A program made the position numbers and the translations under genes. The notes beneath the pieces were generated by a model, which worked only from the letters and a program-made list of their open reading frames with translations, was not told the DNA's origin and made no database searches. A DNA stretch of 64,000 bases from the NCBI RefSeq assembly GCF_020184175.1, contig NW_026083088.1, positions 41,428-105,427 on the forward strand. Reading direction: 5' to 3'. Below are positions 47,621 to 57,847 of the stretch, in pieces (position 1 is the first letter of the stretch; each line of letters starts with the position of its first letter). The stretch is from Aphis gossypii (Eukaryota; Arthropoda; Insecta; Hemiptera; Aphididae).

Positions 47621-49180
47621 AGTACAAGTCAGCACTTGGATGCTTTGACTTCGGTCTGTCTCTCCAGACTTTGCATCCTTGCGTGGGAGTGTGCAGGTTG
47701 TCAACAAATGATCCACCGACTTGCATCCGAAGCACCTCTTGGTCTCCTCGCCTTTGCACTCGCTTGTATCATGGTCTGGGGCAGAGCACTTGGCGCAGCC
47801 TTGTTTGCTCGCGAGCTCCTTAATGCGGCAAATAGCCCAGCCAACCCTGAGCTTTTTAAGGCGGGCTAACTTCTTCCCGGGTGCCAGAGGAACCCTAACT
47901 ATAGCTGGCCGAACTCCATTAGTACCCTCGCGGATCTTGACCATATTAGTTGGTATCAGCTCGTTATTATGCTCCGCGAGCGTTCGTAGCAGCTCATCTT
48001 CATCAACGGAGTCCTCGATGCCAATGAGCAACAGGGTGATGCTCGGCGAAGGACGCCTGATGCTCCTGGAATCGCCAAATTGACGTTTTAGAGCTCCGGC
48101 AAGGTCGTCGGCGTGTTCCTTGGCCTGAGTCTCAAGTATGAGATTTTCCGCTTTGGTTCTCCTGGCGGAGATCTCAAAATCGAAAGGTCCCTTCCGGACT
48201 GCCTCTTTGACTTCCCTAACTGTGTCTGCGTATGATTTGTTGGCCGGCTTCTCTAGGACCACAGCCTGTGCTCTGGGAGCGTGCCTCCGCTTTTCTGTTT
48301 TCTTTGATGGTGGATTTTTGGGTTCGGGCCCCGTTGGCGGAGCTTCCGCTTTGGTCTTTATCGGGGCCTTCTTGCCACGGACCACCGTGAATTCACTTTC
48401 CTCCTCAGTAGGTACAGTATTGTTGGATACCTGCTTCACTTGTTCACGTTGCTGTGGGAGCTGCCGTTGCCGCTGCCCAGCATGGTGGGATGCTGGTGCC
48501 TCTGTTATCGCAGTCAGCTTTTCCTCGTGTGCGCTGATCTGACGTTGGATCTCGGAGAGCGTGGCCTTCGTCTGGGCACTAGCCTCGATCATATGTTGAT
48601 ACTGCTGCTGCTGTTGTTGATACTGCTGCTGTTGTAGCTGCTGTTGCTGCTGCTGTGCTTGCATTATCGCCGCCAATCGCTGTTCCGAAGTATCCCCAGT
48701 CCTTGTGAGGCCCAAGGCCTTGGAGAGCTTATGGAACTCCCTGAGAGTGACGACCAGATCCCTCATGCCGGTTTTGATCTCCGTTTTGGTGTTTGGAGCC
48801 GCACTGACTGCCGCTTCGAGTTTCCCGATGCCGGCCATCGCTGCATCCAAGAGGACCCCATACTTGGCCTCGGTTTGCGCTCTGGTCAAGCCTGGTTTTG
48901 ACTGCGTGTTCCGTGCCGACGCCCGCAGTGCAGCCTCAACAGTTTTTGTTTGCGTAATCGTGTCCTTATCTCCTTGTTTACCAGTTTCCTTTGCCTGTTG
49001 GGCACATATCTGAACACCCACGTGGGTGCCCACCGACGCCTGTGCAGGAACGCCGGTGGTCTTGGGATCACCATTCGACCCCACTGACCTCCCTTGCTGT
49101 GTCAGTAGAGTAGCCTCCTGGAGGGAATCCAAACCTCCTGGGGAAGTAGCGTTATCGTCGTATATGGAACTCATCATCAA
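47612..49180 (-). CDS. R1-group-like LINE ORF1 (gag), intact 522 codons
   Basis: An uninterrupted, GC-rich ORF from MMMSSIYDDNATSPGGLDS. The N-terminal half is Ala/Thr/Gln-rich with a poly-Gln/Tyr stretch (about residues 174-205, made by CAG/CAA codons). The C-terminal half has a basic Pro/Lys linker, an RRM-like region (LLLIGIEDSVDEDELLRTLA, VRPAIVRVPLAPGKKL), and cysteine knuckles CAKCSAPDHDTSEC and CFGCKSVDHLLTTC. This layout is that of R1/TRAS/Waldo-type LINE ORF1 proteins, which bind element RNA. The stop lies at the junction, so the natural end may be lost. No ORF2 follows. Absence of lesions suggests a young insertion. Confidence 0.8.
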   Translation of the reverse strand: MMMSSIYDDNATSPGGLDSLQEATLLTQQGRSVGSNGDPKTTGVPAQASVGTHVGVQICAQQAKETGKQGDKDTITQTKTVEAALRASARNTQSKPGLTRAQTEAKYGVLLDAAMAGIGKLEAAVSAAPNTKTEIKTGMRDLVVTLREFHKLSKALGLTRTGDTSEQRLAAIMQAQQQQQQLQQQQYQQQQQQYQHMIEASAQTKATLSEIQRQISAHEEKLTAITEAPASHHAGQRQRQLPQQREQVKQVSNNTVPTEEESEFTVVRGKKAPIKTKAEAPPTGPEPKNPPSKKTEKRRHAPRAQAVVLEKPANKSYADTVREVKEAVRKGPFDFEISARRTKAENLILETQAKEHADDLAGALKRQFGDSRSIRRPSPSITLLLIGIEDSVDEDELLRTLAEHNNELIPTNMVKIREGTNGVRPAIVRVPLAPGKKLARLKKLRVGWAICRIKELASKQGCAKCSAPDHDTSECKGEETKRCFGCKSVDHLLTTCTLPRKDAKSGETDRSQSIQVLTCTGV

Positions 49181-49427
49181 GCTTCAATGGTGGCTTGGCC
49201 TACACCGACAACGACAGCCTCGCGTCGTCTCGCTTGCTTTCCGTTGTTGCCCTGATCTTACTAGACTCCAGGGGTCGATCGTTCCCCCGGCGGTGAGCTT
49301 GTCCGCGACCGCTTATTCGACCATCCCGAAGGTGTGGCTTATTTCGCGGCTGTCCTGCATATCTGCGGGACTTTCCCCTATCCGCAACCTGGGGACGCGC
49401 CAGGTGGCATGCTCGTGCAGCCGGGCT
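49181..49427 (-). mobile_element. LINE 5' untranslated region
   Basis: GC-rich sequence upstream of the LINE ORF1, ending at about 49427 where an AT-rich LTR begins. No target duplication can be tested because the element's 3' end is missing. Confidence 0.5.
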
Positions 49428-50033
49428 ATAAATTACTACCTACCATAGCTAATAATTACCTAAACATTGGGGGTATAACAAACATTTCTATAAATACGAT
49501 AAGGGTACAACAAATGTTCTTAAAGTGAGCAGATGATCAAGTTAAGATTTCCTTAAGCATAAACATAAACGCCGGCACAATATTTACATTGTCAAAGACA
49601 GATCATCGTACGTACGCTTGCTACCGGGTAGAATATATAGATGTATAATTACCACCCGGTAGAATATTATAGTCTTATAATTGACGCACGTTATCGCGCG
49701 GATGACGCAATGCGTGGGAAGAAGCGGATACACGTGCAGAAGACCATCAAAGATTTGAAGGTACTGCGGAAGTCCCTGGACGATATATAAGGGGGCCCAG
49801 ATTAGGAACAAATCAGACGTGATCCACTTGAGTTAGAGCGAGCACCTTCACGTCACCCAGTTCAATATTTATGTCTCCTGGACTTAGAATATTTTTCACA
49901 AGTTTAATTTATTTAATTAATTGGACTTAGAATATTTTTTAATAAAAAACACTTACAACAAAATATTTCAAGGGTCTTCATTTTTTTACAAACAAACCAT
50001 TCGATACTACATCATTCTACTGCTTGTACGTGG
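49428..50033 (+). mobile_element. LTR, left end truncated
   Basis: The reverse complement of the insertion at 12594-13324, aligning along almost its whole length. It has TATATAAGGGGGCCC (near 49785), AATAAAA (near 49941) and the end GCACGTTACA. The right flank GTAC matches the GTAC next to the other copy. The left end is missing where the LINE 5' region begins. Confidence 0.75.
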
Positions 50034-50233
50034 CACGTTACAGTACTTACATTTGTGTTAGCGTGGAGATGCTTGAAAAAAATATACTGGCTTCTAGTGC
50101 TTCTACTGAACTAGCTGTATTCATGATGGAGCTTATGATTTTTTATAGTCTAAATTCGCCACCTCTTAAAAGCGAATACGGTACATTGATCGGTAGAATT
50201 AAAATATCCGTCTACGGTAACATATTGTATTAG
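50034..50233 (+). CDS. Short orphan ORF, possibly a broken exon
   Basis: About 65 codons (SVEMLEKNILASSASTELAV, LNSPPLKSEYGTLIGRIKIS) directly after the LTR, ending in a stop at 50233. Codon composition looks more gene-like than the surrounding AT-rich sequence. Its 5' part would have been cut off by the LTR. No family recognised. Confidence 0.25.
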
Positions 50234-50400
50234 ATATTACATTTGTAATGTAGCAATTAATTAGATTCTATTTTTTTCGATTATGAAAGGACGTACCTTG
50301 GTCAAATATTACAAAACCTTTCAAATTTTATTCTAGTTAGTGTTTTAGCTGAACTGATTATTTTAGACTTAAGAGGAGGAGGAGTAGAAGTGGTTACATA

Positions 50401-50432
50401 TATAAAAGACTCATCGATACAGTATATTCAGT
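50401..50432 (+). promoter_or_regulatory. Core promoter: TATA box and TCAGT initiator
   Basis: TATAAAAG at 50401-50408 and TCAGT at 50428-50432 are spaced as in arthropod TATA-Inr promoters. They lie 70-100 bases upstream of the ATG of the spliced gene at 50502. Confidence 0.6.
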
Positions 50433-50501
50433 ATACTTCAACAGATTTTACAATCTAGACTTTTTTAATAACATTAATTTAATTTTTTAAATAAAAAAAA
50501 A

Positions 50502-51317
50502 ATGTCCTGCTACTCATTTAAAAGCGATGACAAGAAGTCGGTTGTTGTGTCCGAAGTAAGTAAAAAACTTTTTTTTTTTTTATTACAATATAGTATATAA
50601 TTGTTTAAATTAAAAGACTTTTTTTAAAAAAAAATTTTAAATATTTTATGAAAAATTGATTTTGTAAACCGTCATCAGCTTATCGTCTATTTTAATTATA
50701 GGATAATATTGCAACAACATCTCAAAAAAAAGGTACATCGAAAAGGTTAGCTGTGAAACCGGAGAAGAAACCGGTATCGAAAAAGACGAAAAAGGTGAGT
50801 TTTATAAATTTATGACATATTACGAAAAAGTAAAAAAATATAATTTAATTATTATTTTATAGAGCACTGCTATCTGTTATACAGACAAAATATTGGATTT
50901 AATAACAGATCCAACTATACCAACCGATGCAGAGAACACCTTGAATATAAAAAAGGATGATTGTTCATTAACGGTTAAGACACCTGTAGACAATACGGCT
51001 GTAGATTACTGGACTATAGCACATTATAAATGTGCTAAAATTGCTAATGTTGCTCTGCAAGATAGGTAATAATAATAATAATAATAATATATATATTTAA
51101 CTCAAGTGAAATATTTATAATAACATTTAATTTAACCTAACCTAACTTTTTTAGATGGAAGCATGCTGAATGCTCACTCATAATATCTTTAACAGGACAG
51201 CATCCGAATGATTTAACTACAGCCAAAGAAATGGTGACGCTCATTCCATCTGTTTTCGACAAAATGATGCCACATCCCGCCAAGAAGCTTCTCAGACACA
51301 GACCAAAAAAAAATTAA
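50502..51317 (+). CDS. Spliced basic protein, 170 residues, unknown family
   Basis: Four exons, 50502-50555, 50702-50794, 50863-51065 and 51155-51317, join in frame with clean GT-AG introns of 146, 68 and 89 bases (donors GTAAGT, GTGAGT, GTAATA). The protein starts MSCYSFKSDDKKS. It has a Lys/Ser-rich segment (KRLAVKPEKKPVSKKTKK), then an acidic and hydrophobic middle (YTDKILDLITDPTIP), a Trp/Cys-containing part and a basic end KKLLRHRPKKN. I recognise no domain; the basic tracts suggest nuclear or nucleic-acid association (inference). A TATA/Inr pair lies upstream and AATAAA at 51365-51370 downstream. It was missed by plain ORF searching because its exons are short. Intact structure suggests selection or recent origin. 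Confidence 0.7.
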
Positions 51318-51522
51318 CTTATAAAATATATGTAATAGGATATGGTGTTGGATTAATTTTATTTAATAAAAAAAAAAATAATAATAATTCATTTATAGGT
51401 TAAAATAAAAATAAAAAAAATAAAAATAAAAATATTGAAAGTTAGTATATAAGTGGTATTAATTTTACATTTTTTTTTAACAAGAACGATAAATTAAAAT
51501 AAATTAAGAAACTTTTTTTATA

Positions 51523-52134
51523 TTAAATCACTAAATCTTGTAATATCATGTTCGACAATGAATTAAAAATGAAATTGTAATAACTCGTACATAAATGAAC
51601 AATCTTCACTTTGTATATTACTGTAGCTGAAATCATAATTTTGAATATATTGATTTGTAAATTCGTTTGGTTGACAAGATGATGGTAACCGTCAGACTTT
51701 ATTAACGTATAAGCTGTATCAAACGTTTTTTCGTATGATTCCAATTTTTTCTGTTTTTCAACAATATACAAGTCAATCCAATGTTGTAATTGTTTCAAAC
51801 GATGAAGATCAATATGAGATAATGTTATGTAATTATCATTATAATATAAAACTATAGTTGATTGGTTTACATTAACAGAGTAGAAAAAATTATCAGCTAT
51901 CTTAACACGTTTACAACGAGTATGCAAATTTTCGATAATTGTATAAAAATTGTTTTCGCACATTAACTTACACCACTGATCAAGATCTAACGTTACAACT
52001 TTTTTAGTTAATTTACATTCTAATAATATAATAATTGAAATTTGCTTATTAACTAGAAGTCCAACGGTTGCACTTTTCTTACTAAAAGGACGAATATCGA
52101 ACACAGATTTTGATACAACAACTGATGGATTCAT
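51523..52134 (-). CDS. Orphan protein, 203 residues
   Basis: An uninterrupted reading from MNPSVVVSKSVFDIRPFSKK (52134); the open frame extends 21 codons further upstream but those are A/T-run coded. The protein has an early part ISIIILLECKLTKKVVTLDL, a middle with LMCENNFYTIIENLHTRC and a Tyr/Ile-rich C-terminus. No signal peptide or domain recognised. It converges tail-to-tail with the spliced gene at 50502-51317, with about 200 bases between stops. It may belong with the BIR gene upstream on the same strand. Function unknown. Confidence 0.55.
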   Translation of the reverse strand: MNPSVVVSKSVFDIRPFSKKSATVGLLVNKQISIIILLECKLTKKVVTLDLDQWCKLMCENNFYTIIENLHTRCKRVKIADNFFYSVNVNQSTIVLYYNDNYITLSHIDLHRLKQLQHWIDLYIVEKQKKLESYEKTFDTAYTLIKSDGYHHLVNQTNLQINIFKIMISATVIYKVKIVHLCTSYYNFIFNSLSNMILQDLVI

Positions 52135-52289
52135 ATTGATAAAATAAAAAAAAAAACAGTAAACAGTATTTTTTTCTAGAAATATGAATATAATCACTAG
52201 ACAGCTTAGCTCGAACTAACAAGTTTTCTTTATCCATACATGTTGTATACTAAACAAATGTAAGGTTAAAAAAGAAAAAAAGAAAAAAA

Positions 52290-52450
52290 ATGTGAACGTA
52301 TAGTGTCTAGTTCGATAAACTAAACAGTAAAGAGTTATTATACTTACCTACCTAATTCGATAGAACCTGAAACATTTTTTAAAAATCATTAACACATTAA
52401 ATTTAAAATAGACGCGTTACCCCACTAGGCTATACGTTCACGAGGTATTA
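52290..52450 (-). repeat. tRNA-like or SINE-like segment with an 11-bp inverted repeat
   Basis: The minus strand from about 52440 reads TAGCCTAGTGGGGTAACGCG, close to a tRNA A box (TRGCNNAGTNGG). About 60 bases on is GGTTCTATCGAATT, a weak B box. TGAACGTATAG (52292-52302) is repeated inverted as CTATACGTTCA (52430-52440). No full cloverleaf can be drawn, so this is not a tRNA gene. Confidence 0.3.
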
Positions 52451-52538
52451 AATAAGTTATTAACACATTTAAGTTTATTAAATTCAGATTTGTTTTTATT
52501 AAAATATAAAAAGTTAAAAAAATTATTTATTTTATGTA

Positions 52539-52917
52539 CTAAACAACAGTATCATATGACCTAGATCCACAATCACAATCACAAATATCGATAATCTTAC
52601 CATATTTTTTTACTACATTTTCAATAAACTGATTTCCTTTTGATAATAATACAAAAACACATTTCGGATTCCATCTTGAGTGTTCAATCCATGGATTATC
52701 TTCTTTTTCCCAACGATGCAATATAATACCGCAGCAAAAACATTCAACAATATCTTTTTTCCCTGAATATATAAAACCGCTTTCAGCTAATGAGTATTTA
52801 TCTTGAGATGAAGTCAACGGAAATAAATTGAATGTTTTCAATCTTGATATAAATGTAGTAAATTCTGGATATGTAGGATATGCATTGTTTCGTACTAACG
52901 AAATAAGTGAACAAAAA
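52539..52917 (-). CDS. Single-BIR (IAP-like) protein, 3' exon
   Basis: BIR domains bind zinc and mediate inhibition of caspases or other protein contacts. The frame is open from an AG acceptor-like site at 52918. NNAYPTYPEFTTFISRLKTF is the conserved lead-in. YSLAESGFIYSGKKDIVECF and CFCCGIILHRWEKEDNPWIE follow, then HSRWNPKC. These give the exact C-x2-C-x16-H-x6-C zinc pattern. After VLLSKGNQFIENVVKKYG there is a short Cys/Asp tail and a stop. No RING is present, unlike full IAPs. The start codon is probably in an upstream exon. Single-BIR proteins occur in aphid genomes and insect viruses; which this is I cannot tell. No lesion seen. Confidence 0.8.
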
Positions 52918-53166
52918 CTGTTGTTAATTTATTGAAAATTCATTTTTTATAAAAAATAAAAAAACTTAACTGAATTAAACTTGATTAAAAATAACAGAAC
53001 CTGATTGAACGATGGTTGAATATTAACTGAATTGTCTGAACTGGAATGAATTAAATAAAACGACTTTTATCAATAATTTATTAAAAATAAAATTACAGTG
53101 TAACCTGAATTTCTAACTTACAAGGGAAATAAATAGTGTTGAAGTGTGTATACACTGTTTAAACTT

Positions 53167-53376
53167 TATGTGTAACAGGGGAAAAAATAATTGGTTTAAG
53201 GCGGAAACGATACCTTAAATTTTAAAAATCTCCGCAGTCAAAAGTTCGCAGAACATACATTATGGTGTTTGAGAATCAGTGTTTTTTACTGGTACAGCGG
53301 AGAAAAAAAAAGTTTGAGGGGAAAAATCCTCCTTAAAATTTTACAATCTCCGCAGTCAAAAGTGCTCAGAACATAC
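53167..53376. repeat. Imperfect direct repeat
   Basis: GGGGAAAAA..., a CCTTAAA stretch and AATCTCCGCAGTCAAAAG followed by CAGAACATACA occur twice (second block starts at about 53226 and 53345, 119 bases apart). It may be leader or LTR sequence of the adjoining gag remnant. Confidence 0.55.
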
Positions 53377-53389
53377 AAATGTATACTAC

Positions 53390-54015
53390 TTATAGGTTTA
53401 CCGATTGACGTGTAGCGGTCAAGTTCACGTAGTTGGCCAACTGATGACTTGTATTAGTTTCGGTCGATGACCTGGCTTCACGGTCTGGACACCGGCTTCG
53501 TCGGTGTTGGTTAGAACCACAGCCCGTACATTTCATCGGCCGTTGGGCCACGGACAGTCTCGAGAAATATGTCCGTCCTCTCTGCAGTTGTAACACGTAA
53601 TCTCTGTGCGGTTTGTCCGCGATGGATTTTTCTTACTGCACAGGAAATTACTAGGCGTTTTCAATAACGGCTTTTCGCAGTCGGAGTTGACGGCTTTCAG
53701 TTCGTTTAGTATTTTGGGCGTGTTTGGTACTGACGACGACCCATCGTAATGGTCATTTTTGAGATTCGTCGTGTTTGGCAGAAATAGATGTTGTCGTTTA
53801 GTGCGTACACGTTCCCATTCGTGGATATCCGACAGTAAACCGTCTCGATCGGCCTGCACTCGCCTAGACACCCATTCCGCCTGTTGATGTGATCTTAAGC
53901 CTTCAAGCACATAGTCGCGTGTTTCGGCGAACGACAAGTCTAGCGTACGGCATAAACCAATCTTCGCGTAGAAATTATCAATGGCAGGCTCGGTTGGCGA
54001 ACCCTTTAAAATGGG
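53390..54015 (-). pseudogene. LTR-retrotransposon gag fragment with two zinc knuckles
   Basis: The minus strand from about 54010 reads SFAETRDYVLEGLRSHQQAE, DGLLSDIHEWERVRTKR, a polar linker, then CYNCREDGHISRDC and, after a small frame change near 53535, CTGCGSNQHRRSRC. Two successive CCHC knuckles at the gag C-terminus fit Gypsy-type elements. No protease or RT follows to the left of 53390, so only the gag end is left. Confidence 0.7.
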
Positions 54016-54019
54016 AATT

Positions 54020-54300
54020 TATAAAAATCCTTTCTTAGTTCGCCTCTACGTTGCTTAAGGAACCTCTGTATAAAATTTGAAGTCCCTATACCCAGCGGTT
54101 TGGTCTGGGCGTTGATGAGTGAATCGGGGCGGTCTCCTATATGTATATAGAAGATATATATATAATATATACTAGCTGACCGTACATAAGATAGGATAGT
54201 AAATTAAATAAACAGGCACCATCTCCTTTACTATGTACATTGTACAACGATGTGAGGTACCATTTCACTATTCACATTGTTTTAAATTTATAATACTGAA
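54020..54300 (-). mobile_element. Helitron-like termini, back to back
   Basis: On the minus strand, CGGTCAGCTAG followed by T (ending at about 54172) resembles a Helitron 3' end. Just beyond, TCTTCTATATACATATAGG (start near 54153), CACTCATCAACGCCC and GCTGGGTATAGGGAC resemble a Helitron 5' end. So one copy appears to end where another begins, separated by AT repeats. No helicase is present. The call rests on terminal motifs only. Confidence 0.4.
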
Positions 54301-56415
54301 AAAACCCGTCTTGGCAACATCATAACAAAAAAAAAAAATAATAATAAAAGATAAATAAATAACAAATAAAAATATAATTAATTGAAAAATAAATACAAAT
54401 ATAACATCTTACTGTCCTTTTAATAGTGTCGTTTTATTGTACCACATTCTTAAAGATGGAGTTTCATTTTTTGACTTTAAACTATAATTTACATTAAGCT
54501 TAATATAGGTAAATGAAATTGATTTTATTAATAGTGTTAAGTGATCAGCTAATGGACTGCTATTTTCTAGACTGTGTGATTCTCATGAAATAAATATATT
54601 AGAGTTGTAAAAATGATAAAGAACTTTAGTTTGGAGATGCAATGTATTTATAGGTCGATTTTGATAATTGAATGATTTTAATAAATTTTCAGTTTGCATA
54701 CAAATCAAAATAACATCGTCGCTGGGATAATTTAGGCCACCTTTATCACCTCCTTTATTTTTAACAGCAATTAAAGAATTTCAAAATGGTTCTCTGATTT
54801 TTGAACATAATGCTTGTTGACAAGTATCACAGTTAATGGTTGATAACAAATTATGTACAACAAATCCTGCGATATAAATTATTACCTCCTTAAAGAAATC
54901 AGAAAAATTATATAAACTTTGATTACAAATATAGTCATGGTCATTTATAAATGAATCGACCTCTTCAATATGTTTTTCAGAAGAGATAGTATCTTTATTA
55001 TAGTTATATGTGGAACTTTTTATTGTTTTAATAAGATCAGAATTGGAATAATGCAGTATATCAATATTTTCCAAAGGAATTCAGTTTCCAGTACTAAAAT
55101 TATCAACATTATGTGATTGTACTACTAATTTTTCATATGCGGATTGAAATTGGCGTGCTGAAGGACTATTGTTGTAACCACCCATTGCTCTTACTGAACT
55201 AAAAAACAACTCCAAATGATCTTGACTTATTTTGTACATTCTAATGTGGTCCTTGATATCTGAATCAATGAAAATTGAGTATAAGTGTAAGGTAGAATTC
55301 AAACATACAATGAATCCTAGAACACTAGTCTTTCTATTTGACTCTAATACAGATACAAATAAGCCATTATCTTTAATTTTTAGTCCTCTTATGTCATCAA
55401 CTTTGTAAATTCAAACACTTGTTGGGAATTGTCTTTACAGATAGATCTAGAATTCATAATATCAAACGCCGCATTGAACATTTCTATAAACCTTACTGTT
55501 ACATACATACATTAGAAAATTCTTGAAGACTTTAATATTATACTTTCAAAATGTCAACGCATCTACTACAGATTGGTTTAACAGTTGTGTAGCTAACTTT
55601 ACCTTCATCTTCTGCTTGAAGAAAAATATATGACTATTTCTTAATTTTTTCGCTAGGTGACACTCTTAATCAAATTTTGATTCAAAAATAATTCTTCTAC
55701 TAAATTGAAATATATTTGCTTACCATCACTATCAATAAATTCCCGTTTCTCGCCAAAAGAATTCCGCACAAGCTTCACCATATGAGCTGGATCCATAAAT
55801 ACAGCAATATTATCAAATATACTATTTAGTCTGTTTGCATTGAAATCACAGCCTAATATACGTGCCATTTTTAAATTCGAAGAATAACCATCAAACGTTA
55901 AACTAGCTATAGAAACTCCTGTTTCTTTTAATAAGTTTAATGCATGTTTCGTAAGCTCAGCTTTGAGCACCAGTTAATGAAGACGCTTGAAAATACCCGA
56001 CAGGTATTTTCCAATTTTCATTAATAGACACTACCATAGACACTAAGCATTCTTTATCCAATTCCAAACTATCATACTCTTTACCGGTTCCCAAATCTAC
56101 TCTCCCATAGTAATTTTGTCCATCAAAATCAAGCTGCTGACGAATAGCCATCTCATCGAGTATTAAACTAAAAATTACTGGTTTATTAGCAAACTTTACT
56201 TTTAAGGTAAGCATTTTTAAAGCTTCGCCAGTGAACCCTGGTTTAGCATCCTCATACGAATACTATTTTGACAAAGTTCGAACATGGGATAGAATGGTAT
56301 TAAATTGCTTTCTTACGTATTTATAAGCTTTAGCTGAAAAAAACATGCAAGGACAAAGCAAATTGTTTTATAGCTGGGCTATAGTTTTTGGGAACTTGTT
56401 TATTGTTATTTTTAG

Positions 56416-57301
56416 GGTTCCGTACCTCAAAATAAAAAAACGGAACCCTTATAGGATCACTTTGTTGTCCATCCATCCGTTCGTCTGTCAAGACCGTTTT
56501 TCTCAGGAACGCGTGGAGGTATCAAACTGAAATTTCTATATGATACTCAAGTCTACTGTCCCTGGAAGCTGTAGAAAAATCAACCATCTAAGCCAACGCA
56601 ATCAAAAGATACAGCCTTTAGGCCGCAAATTTCCGCAAATTTTCGAAACTCGCACGGAAATCAAAACCTACAGGGTACTTCCCGTGAACTTAGATTCTTG
56701 AAATTTCGTACGGAGTCACGTTTTATAGTATAGATATAGGAAAAATTATGAAAACCATACATTTTTAGTTTCATCATATAAAAATAAAATATTTTTGACA
56801 ATTTTGAAAATTTCAAAGTTACTACTTCTTATCTCATGAACGCGTAGATAAATATAATTGTAGTCACCGCAATGGCCGCAACTTACCTCTATGTATTGAG
56901 AGGAGACAAAATTTTTCAATCAGCTTGTTACAATAAAATATAACACGCTGAATTACCCGTCGTTGCCGGGTTAAAGTATAAAAACATTAATAATAATTCA
57001 GTAAATTTGATAATATTTTCAAATATAAATAAATAACTTTGATAAAAAAGCTTGCCCTTGTTATATTATAAAATAAATGATAGATGTTAATATAAAATGA
57101 AGGATGACTGGAACGATAAAGATACCTTTGTCATTAATTTATGATCCTCTAGCTTTTCATATTTTAATGCTATAAATTTCATTTTGTAATAAAAATATCA
57201 TAACTGTGACTCGGTTGTCGTGTTGGTTGAACTTTTACTTATATACCTACAGGTTTGTACGGAACCCTCGGCGCGCGAGTCCAACTCGCACTTGACCGGT
57301 T
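56416..57301 (-). mobile_element. 886-bp interspersed repeat with 10-bp target duplication
   Basis: It starts GGTTCCGTACC and ends ...GTACGGAACC, CGCGCGAGTCCAACTCGCAC and TTGACCGGTT. It is flanked by TTATTTTTAG on both sides (56406-56415 and 57302-57311). Removing the insert and one flank joins the P-like gene. I have seen the CAAGTGCGAGT...CTCGCGCG...GGTTCCGTAC block in repeats of several insect orders, but cannot name the family. The long duplication suggests target-primed insertion. No coding region. Confidence 0.75.
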
Positions 57302-57631
57302 TTATTTTTAGACCAATTAGTAATTAAATCTTTGTATTTACCAAGTGAATTTAATAAGATGTCTGTGGCGTCGTCATTTATAAGATTTTCTTTTTTCAAC
57401 TAAAGAATAATACTTTTTAGAAATGCACTTTTTTTTCTTTACGCCTTAATGCTTGTTGAAGTGTTTTTACTTGTTTCTTCTTTGAGGCCATTTGTCTTGA
57501 CAATTTATTAAATCAAAGCTTCAAACAACGTCGCCTTGGTGTATCGTCAACAGCAATGGTACTAGAAGCAGCCAAAAATGAAGGATCCACATTGTCCTTA
57601 ACTAAATATGAGTACGTACCAAATGTTAGAT

Positions 57632-57847
57632 CAGTGGTTTTCAAACTTTTATGATACACGGTACACGCCGTAAACTTAAAAAAATGTTCACGGCACACTG
57701 ACTTTTTTTTAGACAAACAAGATTGTTTTGAATTAATTATTAATTTATTTTCTTTTGCAGAATTCAATGCAATCGGAAAACCGCAGCACACTAAGTGGAT
57801 ACTCGCGGCACACTGGTAGGCTGCGGCACCCAGTTTGAAAACCACTG
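57632..57847. mobile_element. hAT MITE, 216 bp, perfect 8-bp duplication
   Basis: The left end is CAGTGGTTTTCAAACT and the right end AGTTTGAAAACCACTG, 16-bp perfect inverted repeats. TGTTAGAT flanks both sides (57624-57631 and 57848-57855). An 8-bp duplication and a CAGTGGTT start are the hAT signature. No coding capacity. It lies in an intron-like part of the P-like gene. Confidence 0.92.

Noticed and set aside
47721..49448. Several plus-strand open frames opposite the LINE ORF1
   Set aside because: Shadows of a long intact GC-rich ORF on the other strand.
52390..52450. Possible tRNA gene
   Set aside because: A box is good, but B box is weak and no acceptor or anticodon stem can be drawn.
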